From: Phoronis australis
Lineage: Eukaryota > Phoronida > Phoronidae
NCBI GenBank assembly: GCA_002633005.1
Contig: NMRA01000107.1
Location: 356,831 to 390,883, forward strand
Length of the DNA stretch: 34,053 nucleotides
Direction: 5' to 3'
Shown: piece by piece, positions 13,201-22,200 of the stretch
How positions within the stretch are numbered: position 1 is the stretch's first letter
Layout of the letters: each line of letters opens with the position of its first letter
Translations under genes and position numbers: made by a program
The notes under the pieces: generated by a model
The model's database searches: none
The model's input: only the letters and a program-made list of their open reading frames with translations
What the model was told of the DNA's origin: nothing

Positions 13201-16200
13201 TCTTAGGCTACACTCAAAAGTCCTTGAAAAGTCCTGGTTTGAAATTTTTGGTCAAAGTTTTGTGCAAACCACGAGTCATGTAAAATATAAACTCACGAGT
13301 GTATCATCATTACACTCTGAGTACTACATGTATTGTATGCTTGGGCATTAACCTGTATAACTGGATAATTGGTGAGTCACTAAGTACTACCAGTTCATAA
13401 AGTAATGAAAGCTAGATAATGAAGTTGACTTGTCAGTCAATTTGAAGACTGGCAATACTGATTTCACCCATAATGAAGAGTACACTCAAAAATCGAGATA
13501 CGCATTCCAACCTAAGAAAAACGAGAAGAAGCATTAGTCAACTTAAATGATTCAGGCTGGTCAACTTTATCCCATCTGTTAATTGCACAGTGTCAAACTG
13601 ATATCACTCTACAAAATTGCGCTTAAACAGTTGCTTTGGTAGCAATGTTTAATTGTAATGTTTACTGTTCACACAGTGTAATTAGTAGACTGCAAGGTTA
13701 ACAAAAGTACCCAATTGAGTTGACCTGTGTAGAGTTCATTAACACTTGGACCTCGGTAGAAAAGCAAAAAGTTTGCAAGATTACACGAGATATTGCCATG
13801 TATTTTGAATGAGAGTGCGCGATTTTGGCTAGATTTTTCTCGCCGCCAGACAGATATTGAACTCTACCCAGTTGTTGCCAAATGCTCTTACACTATCATT
13901 TCTGAAGGCCAAAGGAACACAGATGGAGAATAAAGGCAGCCATAGGGGCACACAATAACAGTCATTTGTGATGAATTTCTCACTGTATTGGCCAATTCTG
14001 AATACATGGTATGTATGAACTGAGCACCATCTGGTGGGGGCTCATGTAACTATCTTCTCATCTAGGTACTTGATCTTCTACTCTCCATTTGACCTGGCTT
14101 ACAAGATGGTGCGCTTTCTTCCTCTCCGACTCGTCATCGTCGTTTTCAAGGAGGTGCAGCGGACCAAAAATATTTACGATGGTGTGAAGTACGCCTTCAA
14201 GCTATACCCTAACGAGTATCTCTACATGGTCGTCTTAGGTGTTACAAAAGGTAGGATCACCTAGCCACATGTATAGTGTAGTATGGTTTCTCTTATCCAG
14301 GCTAACCTAACAGCATAGCTTCCACGCTTATGAACACAATTCCTCACGATGAACATGACTCACAGACCAAACAGTCTTGGTTCACTAAGTCACAATTTTC
14401 TGCCTGGATTTACAAACGCAGCACACAGTCTACATCTGTGTACTGTGTGTGGCCGATAGTACGCCATGTTTGTGAGTTGGGAGCTCTGTGCGTAAGTCGT
14501 GTTTGGTGAGTCCGGCACCGTGTTTGGCGGTCAGTGAACTGCGTTTGTGAGCTGGTGAATTGAGTCTGTAGCAACTGTGAGCCGTGTTTGCAAGTGAGGA
14601 ACTATGTGAGTGCGACGTCATATTGTTCGGCAGCTTGGTAGTTCTGCAGGCTGTGGGAGCTGAGAGTAAGGGATTAATAGAGAACATATTGGGATTACTT
14701 GGACATTTTCAGAATGTTTTGTTAACACGTCTTGCACTATCTTGCATGCTTGTGCAGTTCCTGAGCTGTGCATCGGAATTCATGAATTTTTCAAGCCTTA
14801 TGTCAATGTGCATTGTGGGTTTAATATGTACTAGTATGTGTATTTGAGTGTTGGAACTCAGTGTCAATTTCATTGCCAAGCTATATATCAGATGGTGAGC
14901 TTCACTTTCGAGGAACTGTTTTGTACCTAATGCGGTCGCTTGTCACCTAACCTGTTTCTAGGTGCTGGTGCTAATTTGCTCAGGCCGATAGCCAGAATCA
15001 CCACCGGCTTGTGGCTCCCCAACAGAAACGAGTTTTTACAACCTGATTTGTAAGTAGTTGTTTGACTGTGTACATGATACAGCATGGTGACGTGACTGGG
15101 AGTTGCGCATTTAGTGGGGAGGCCTTTTGTGAAGACACTTATGTTCATAAAACGAAAAGGAAACTTCCAGTTACACGGAAGATACATCCCAGCATCTCCC
15201 GAGACACCATGCTGTATGAAGTTTTCAGTGAGCAGACAGGGTGGTTGGCCTGCCATTACAGCTTCTGCAATGCTGTGGTGGAATATACCTGTCGCGATAT
15301 TTTGAGCCCAAAACTAATTTCCCGTAGACATGAAGTTTGGCCATCATCTCTTTCTGCTCCTGAAAGTAGTCTTGTGTTGCAAGTTTTACCTCAGTTTACA
15401 ACATTTGCAGCATTGTTCTCGGTGCAACTATCTGGGACATCACTTGGTTATTCAAGAATAATTTGAAATATCTTTTGGGTGGGTTGTCCCTTGTCAGAAA
15501 TGGTCAAATTTTCTTAAAATAAAGATATTTTCGAACTTGATGTATGTAATTTTACCTTGTTGACCACCAAGTAAAATCACTTATTACTCGTGTCAATCTT
15601 ACAAGAAAGGAACATCTATTCCATTGATTTCGCCATCTGTTGTTTATAGCTGAGTTAAAACTTGGAGCACTCTTTATTGGGAACAACTAGCATAGCAACT
15701 GAAGACTGGAGAATGTGAAAATTACTGGTCTGGAATTGTTGCATGTGCTGCTTGGTCCCTCAACAGATGCTGTAGTCATGGCAACTTGGGTTGCCGTGGT
15801 TCCATGCAGTTCTTGTTGGTATGTGTTATTGACAGTTTCTTATGTGGTGCCACCTGTTGTTAGGAAATGCTTATGGATTTATTCGACCGGTTGAACGCCT
15901 GATCCGAGGTGTCTGGATCCCCTCGTTGAGCGAATTTCTTGCACCGTCGTTGTGAGTATATGGTGACAAATTGGCATGCTTGCATGCCTTTGGTTACCAT
16001 AGTTACAGCCTGCCATTAGATTCCGTTGGCGCTTCCTGTTTTCATAGCCCTTATTTTCTGTTCTCATAATTCATTTTTTCCTTAAACCTGCGTTTTGTAG
16101 TCAGTCGTAGTCTGGGTATTAATTATCTGTTCCGATGACATGCGCCTGGACGCAACCAGCTTGACATTACATTAACAACCCTGATAGCTGGCAAATACAC

Positions 16201-19200
16201 CAGTCACCACACAAACTTGTTCAATGATCTTCAAGTGCTTTATATGCTCACATGCCCACATCTTTGTCCTCTCAAATTGCACTACTGGCGACGCAATAAG
16301 TCATGTAACTTCACGTCGTCCACTCATTCTCACCAGCTTGGGATCTTGTGCTTCTAGTCTCTCATCACTACCTTCAGCTCATAGTTCGGAATTTGAACGT
16401 GTGCTCTGTATACTCACCCAACACCCATCCTCATTCTGTTTGTACCTGACAGCAACGTACCATAGACACCTTAAGTGTGCTATCAAGGCTAGTGAAAGTA
16501 TACTAGGTTAAAAAAAAGTTATGTCGGTAAAATACAATTTTGTTTTGAGTGTAACCACCCTTTGTCAGCCGTACGTCACTGGCGAGGGGCTATGCCCGCA
16601 AAATTCGACCATTTTGTTACAAAGATCTGTTCTTTTTTATCTTATCTATTACTTTGGTAAGTGCTTCATCACCATCATTTTAGTCTCGTTTTTCAAAGTA
16701 AACTGTTCATCAAAATTTAAAATTTCCGTGGAGTCACCACCATGTTAAAACATGAAATTTATGTTTTGTTTTTATGACTGTTAGTGTTACAAAAGCAGAC
16801 GTAGAATGTAAATTTGTTGATGAAGCAGTGCTGTTCTTCCAACATTGGGTTCGTTCGAAAAAACAGTAAGCTGATTCTTCCCGGTCTTTTTATCTATCAG
16901 TTTTCTTTTTTTATGCGCCCACATATTTATATGTGGACGCATTATGCCGTCATCTCCGTCCTTCCGTCCGTCCGGGCGGCGTCCGTCCGGCGTCCGCTGC
17001 TTTATCTCCAAAACCCTTTGACATAAGTTCATAAAATTTGGCACATATGTTCCATTCATGAATGGGACAGCATGTGCGAACTTTCGGACGGATCCGACTA
17101 CCGGTGTGCCCCCTAGTGGCAATTTTAATTTTTTTACACTTACCTTTGTATCTTCAAAAGTCCTGAACGGATTTTCATGAAATTTTGTATGTAGGCACCT
17201 ATTAGTGAGGTGGCGCTATCCTCCCGTTTTCAGATGGATTCGACCTAGTTTGCGACACCCAGAGGCCATTTTCACTGTTTTTGAGTCTGTTTTTTGGCGT
17301 CCACCTCTCTATCAACCAAACCGCTATAAGTATGATTGTGAAAATTGGCATGTATGTTCTTACTATGAAGAGAACGGTTGATGCTGAATTTCCCATGACT
17401 TTGATTACTGTGGCGCCTCCTAGTGGCAGTTTTTTTTTTGCGCCCATGGCTGTATCTCCCAAACCCTTTGCAGGATCTTTACTAAATTTAGCAAGTGTAT
17501 TTATGTGATGTTGACAACGGACGATGACAACTTTAGGGTGATTCTGACTACTGGTATGCCTTTAGTGGCAATTTTAGTATTTTACATTGACCTCTGTATT
17601 TTCATAGGTCTTCAGGTGTATACTTTGTGTTACTTCGTGACTATGAAGGAAAAGTTCCAAGTAGAAATTTGTTTCTGGCATTCTAATGCAGTGCTAATCT
17701 CGTATGTTGGTAAACTTGTTTTTAATTCTATGTTTCTGTGGTGCTTTAAGCAACTGATGTATAGGATGTGCTTGCATTATGAAGATCACTCACATTTTGC
17801 CCCTAGCCTATTGAGGAGACAATGACCATGCCTCTCCATTTTGCAAAGTACAACATACTACATATATGCCCTCTACTGGCCACTTTATGGTATCAATAAA
17901 CAACCCTAAAAGGATACCGTATACGGTGCAATTGTGGGCGCATTTCACCGCTCTGCGTTGCTCTTGTTAAACTCGTTATAAATTAGAATCTTCAGGTAGC
18001 ATAGCAAGCATAGTAATATGTTGATGGCATGAACAGCAAGTTGCTCAGCAGTGGTTCCTGGCCATGTGATGGTTGTGGTATACATTTAATTATTTGTTTA
18101 ATGAAAACAACGGAATGATATTGTGATTCATGTGAACTATGAAGGTATCAAGGATCGCGACATTATTGAAGCCCGGGTAAATCTTTTCTATCCGTGTTAC
18201 CAATGGCAGTACGCCGGGTCATATCTAAGATGGTTCTAAGCACGCTATTGCAAACACAATGCTGCATTTTATTATTAAAGTGAAACATTGATAATTATTA
18301 TAACAGTTGGACAGATTATAAAGTTTATAATTACTGTATAAATTGGACAGATTATGAAGTTTTACTCCAAATTACCAGTTTTTAAACTTGTATTTTGGAT
18401 TCAATTATTCTTCATATTGACTGCTCATACATACCTTAATATTGACCACTGATATTGTAAAGTGATTCCTTTTAAAACCTTGTTTGTAAAGTAATGCAGA
18501 CTTCATCATTATTTGGTCCGTGGATGTTCTCATTCACAAGCCAATACTTATCACTGCACCACCAGCATCACACCAAACTTGCAAGTCTTAATATGCCATC
18601 TTCTTTGTTTGGCGTTCGAAATCCACGGCTGTATCACCTAAACCTCCTCCCTTTTAGGGTCTTGGTGAGATTTAGCAACTTTGTCTCTGTGAAGGTGACA
18701 AGTGATGGCAACGAGTTTCGGACTGATCCTACTACCGCTGTGCCCCCTAGTGGCAATTTTAGATGTTTGCCTCTGCATCTTTTTGAGTTCCTTGATGAAT
18801 TGTCGTTGTCTTTTGTCTTTGGCAAATATGTGTCTGTAAGGAGATGATAACGCCTTCCCATTTTAGATGTATTTGACGTGTTCTGAATCACCTAGTGGCT
18901 AGTTTTTGAATTTTCAAGTCATTAACACCCGCCTCTCTTTCCGCCAAATATCTCAAAGAGTCATCATGAAAATTGGCAGTTGTGTTCCTAATGAGAAGAG
19001 TGTAGATTACGTTGATTTTCAGATGGTTTCAACTAATCCAGTCCTCTCTAGTGCCCTTTGCCTACACTACTGTATCTCCTTCACCCTTCTCTTGATGATC
19101 AAATTGTGCTCAGCTGCAGTGTGGGCAACGTGGGTTTGAGATGACACTAATACTCCTTTACCATACCCCATTGAGTGATCACCTGACACCAGATTACTGT

Positions 19201-22200
19201 CAAGGAGTATAATGCCTAAAAACCCCATGTACACTATTTACGGTATACGTGCATATTTAGTCCCATGTGTCTATTTGTATAGCTGAGCCTATACCCTGGA
19301 TTATGTGCATGCGCCTGTACATGTACGTAAACTGGTACATGTTGACATTGATTCACATTACTGTAAGTTAAAAGCATTGAGAAGTGTCATTAAGCACAGT
19401 GTGCCAGCATTACACATGCACATGCAGAGGATAGCTGCCTATTCCTGTAAGTGAACTTTAAGTGCTGANNNNNNNNNNNNNNNNNNNNNNNNNNNNNNNN
19501 NNNNNNNNNNNNNNNNNNNNNNNNNNNNNNNNNNNNNNNNNNNNNNNNNNNNNNNNNNNNNNNNNNNNNNNNNNNNNNNNNNNNNNNNNNNNNNNNNNNN
19601 NNNNNNNNNNNNNNNNNNNNNNNNNNNNNNNNNNNNNNNNNNNNNNNNNNNNNNNNNAATACACCAGTCACCACACAAACTTAATACACCAGTCACCACA
19701 CAAACTTAATACACCAGTCACCACACAAACTTAATACACCAGTCACCACACAAACTTAATACACCAGTCACCACACAAACTTAATACACCAGTCACCACA
19801 CAAACTTAATACACCAGTCACCACACAAACTTAATACACCAGTCACCACACAAACTTAATACACCAGTCACCACACAAACTTAATACACCAGTCACCACA
19901 CAAACTTAATACACCAGTCACCACACAAACTTAATACACCAGTCACCACACAAACTTAATACACCAGTCACCACACAAACTTAATACACCAGTCACCACA
20001 CAAACTTGTTCAATGATCTTCAAGTGCTTTATACGCTCACGTGGCCACATCTTTGTCCTCTCAAATTGCACTACTGGCGACGCAATAAGTCATGTGACTT
20101 CACGTCGTCCACTCATTCTCACCAGCGTGGGATCTTGTGCTTCTAGTCTCTCATCACTACCTTCAGCTCTTAGTTCGGAATTTGAACGTGTGCTCTGTAT
20201 ACTCACCCAACACCCATCCTCATTCTGTTTGTACCTGACAGCAATGTACCATAGACACCTTAAGTGTGCTATCAAGGCTAGTGAAAGTATACTAGGTTAA
20301 AAAAAAGTTATGTCGGTAAAATACAATTTTGTTTTGAGTGTAACCACCCTTTGTCAGCCGTACGTCACTGGCAAGGGGCTATGCCCGCAAAGTTCGAACA
20401 TTTTGTTACAAAGATCTGTTCTTTTTTATATTATCTATTACTTTGGTAAGTGCCTCATCACCATCATTTTAGTCTCGTTTTTCAAAGTAAACTGTTCATC
20501 AAAATTTAAAATTTCCTTGGAGTCACCACCATGTTAAAACATGAAATTTATGTTTTGTTTTTATGACTGTTAGTGTTACAAAAGCAGGCGTAGAATGTAA
20601 ATTTATTGATGAAGCAGTGCTGTTCTTCCAACATTGGGTTCGTTCGAAGAAACAGTAAGCTGATTCATTGCTTTATTCTTCCCGGTCTTTTTATCTCTCA
20701 GTTTTCTTTTTTTAAACTCGTTATAAATTAGAATCTTCAGGTAGCATAGCAAGCATAGTAATATGTTGATGGCATGAACAGCAAGTTGCTCAGCAGTGGT
20801 TCCTGGCCATGTGATGGTTGTGGTATATGTTTAATTACTTGTTTAATGAAAACAACGGAATGATATTGTGATTCATGTGAACTATGAAGGTATCAAGGAT
20901 CGCGACATTATTGAAGCCTGTGTTACCAACGGCGGTACGCTGGGTCATATCTAAGATGGTTCTAAGCATGTTATTGCAAACACAATGCTGCATTTTATTA
21001 TTAAAATGAAACATTGATAATTATTATAACAGTTGGACAGATTATAAAGTTTATAATTATTGTATAAATTGGACAGATTATGAAGTTTTGCTCCAAATTA
21101 CCAGTTTTTAAACTGGTGTTTTGGATTCAGTTATTCTTCATATTGACTGCTCATACATACCTTAATATTGACCACTGATATGGTAAAGTGATTCCTTTTA
21201 AAACCTTGTTTGTAAAGTAATGCAGACTTCATCATTATTTGGTCCGTGGATCTTCTCATTCACAAGCCAATACTTATCACTGCCCCACCAGCACCACACC
21301 AAACTTGCAAGTCTTAATATGCCATCTTCACCTAAACCTCCTCCCTTTTAGGGTCTTGATGAGATTTAGCAACTTTGTTTCTGTGAAGGTGACAAGTGAT
21401 GACAACGAGTTTCGGACTGATCCTACTACCGCTGTGCCCCCTAATGGCAATTTTAGATGTATGCCTCTGCATCTTTTCGAGTTCCTTGATGAATTGTCGT
21501 TGTCTTTTTTCTTTGGCAAATATGTGTCTGTAAGGAGATGATAACGCCTTCCCATTTTAGATGTATTTGACGTGTTCTGAATCGCCTAGTGGCCAGTTTC
21601 TGAATTTTCAAGTCGTTAACATCCGCCTCTCTTTCCGCCAAATATCTCAAAGAGTCATCATGAAAATTGGCAGTTGTGTTCCTAATGAGAAGAGTGTGGA
21701 TGACTTTGATTTTCAGATGGTTTCAACTAATCCAGCCCTCTCTAGTGCCCTTTGCCTACACTACTGTATCTCCTTCATCCTTCTCTTGATGATCAAATTG
21801 TGCTCAGCTGCAGTGTGGGCAACGTGGGTTTGAGATGACACTAATACTCCTTTACCATGCCCCATTGAGTGATCACCTGACACCAGATTACTGTCAAGGA
21901 GTATAATGCCTAAAAACCCCATGTACACTATTTACGGTATACGTGCATATTTAGTCCCATGTGTCTATTTGTATAGCTGAGCCTATACCCTGGATTATGT
22001 GCATGCGCCTGTACATGTACGTAAACTGGTACATGTTGACATTGATTCACATTAACATTGACTATTACTGTAAGTTAAAAGCATTGAGAAGTGTCATTAA
22101 GCACAGTGTGCCAGCATTACACATGCACGTGCAGAGGATAGCTGCCTATTCCTGTAAGTGAACTTTAAGTGCTGACCTCTTAATGTGTGAACCCCTTCGC

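Larger units (their letters stand above)
16913..17968. mobile_element. ~1.06 kb insertion element with internal repeats, in duplication copy 1 only
   Basis: Duplication copy 2 has an uninterrupted site (about 20713), which gives the empty-site sequence. The inserted block begins ATGCGCCCACATA (16913-16925), at once followed by its near-perfect reverse complement (16930-16942). It has TGTGGGCGCAT at 17933-17943, inverted to the left end, then 25 bp to the junction. A short TA or TTA may be duplicated at both edges. Inside are degenerate units of about 140-150 bp with a TATCTCC...CCCTTTG start and a CCCCTAGTGGCAATTTT-like end. No transposase ORF is visible, so it looks like a non-autonomous element. 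Confidence 0.75.
16194..19468. repeat. Tandem segmental duplication, copy 1
   Basis: Starts with one 25-bp unit (16194-16218, beginning AATACACCAGTCACC) and runs to the gap of Ns. The second copy (about 19983-22175) is almost identical outside indels. Against copy 2, copy 1 has a ~1.06 kb insertion (16913-17968), about 20 extra bases near 18177-18200 and about 32 extra bases near 18611-18642, and lacks 13 bases near 19361. Intronic ORFs in it are duplicated too and carry no family features. Confidence 0.93.

Noticed and set aside
15062-15466. 134-codon ORF between exons 4a and 4b
   Set aside because: No domain, no membrane pattern of the family and not joined in frame to tmem38; intron retention from 4a stops at once.
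16224-16511. 95-codon ORF conserved at 20013-20300
   Set aside because: Its conservation only reflects the recent tandem duplication; no domain is seen and the shared indels elsewhere do not respect reading frames.
19658-20007. CRISPR-like array
   Set aside because: Direct head-to-tail 25-bp units without spacers in an animal intron; a minisatellite.
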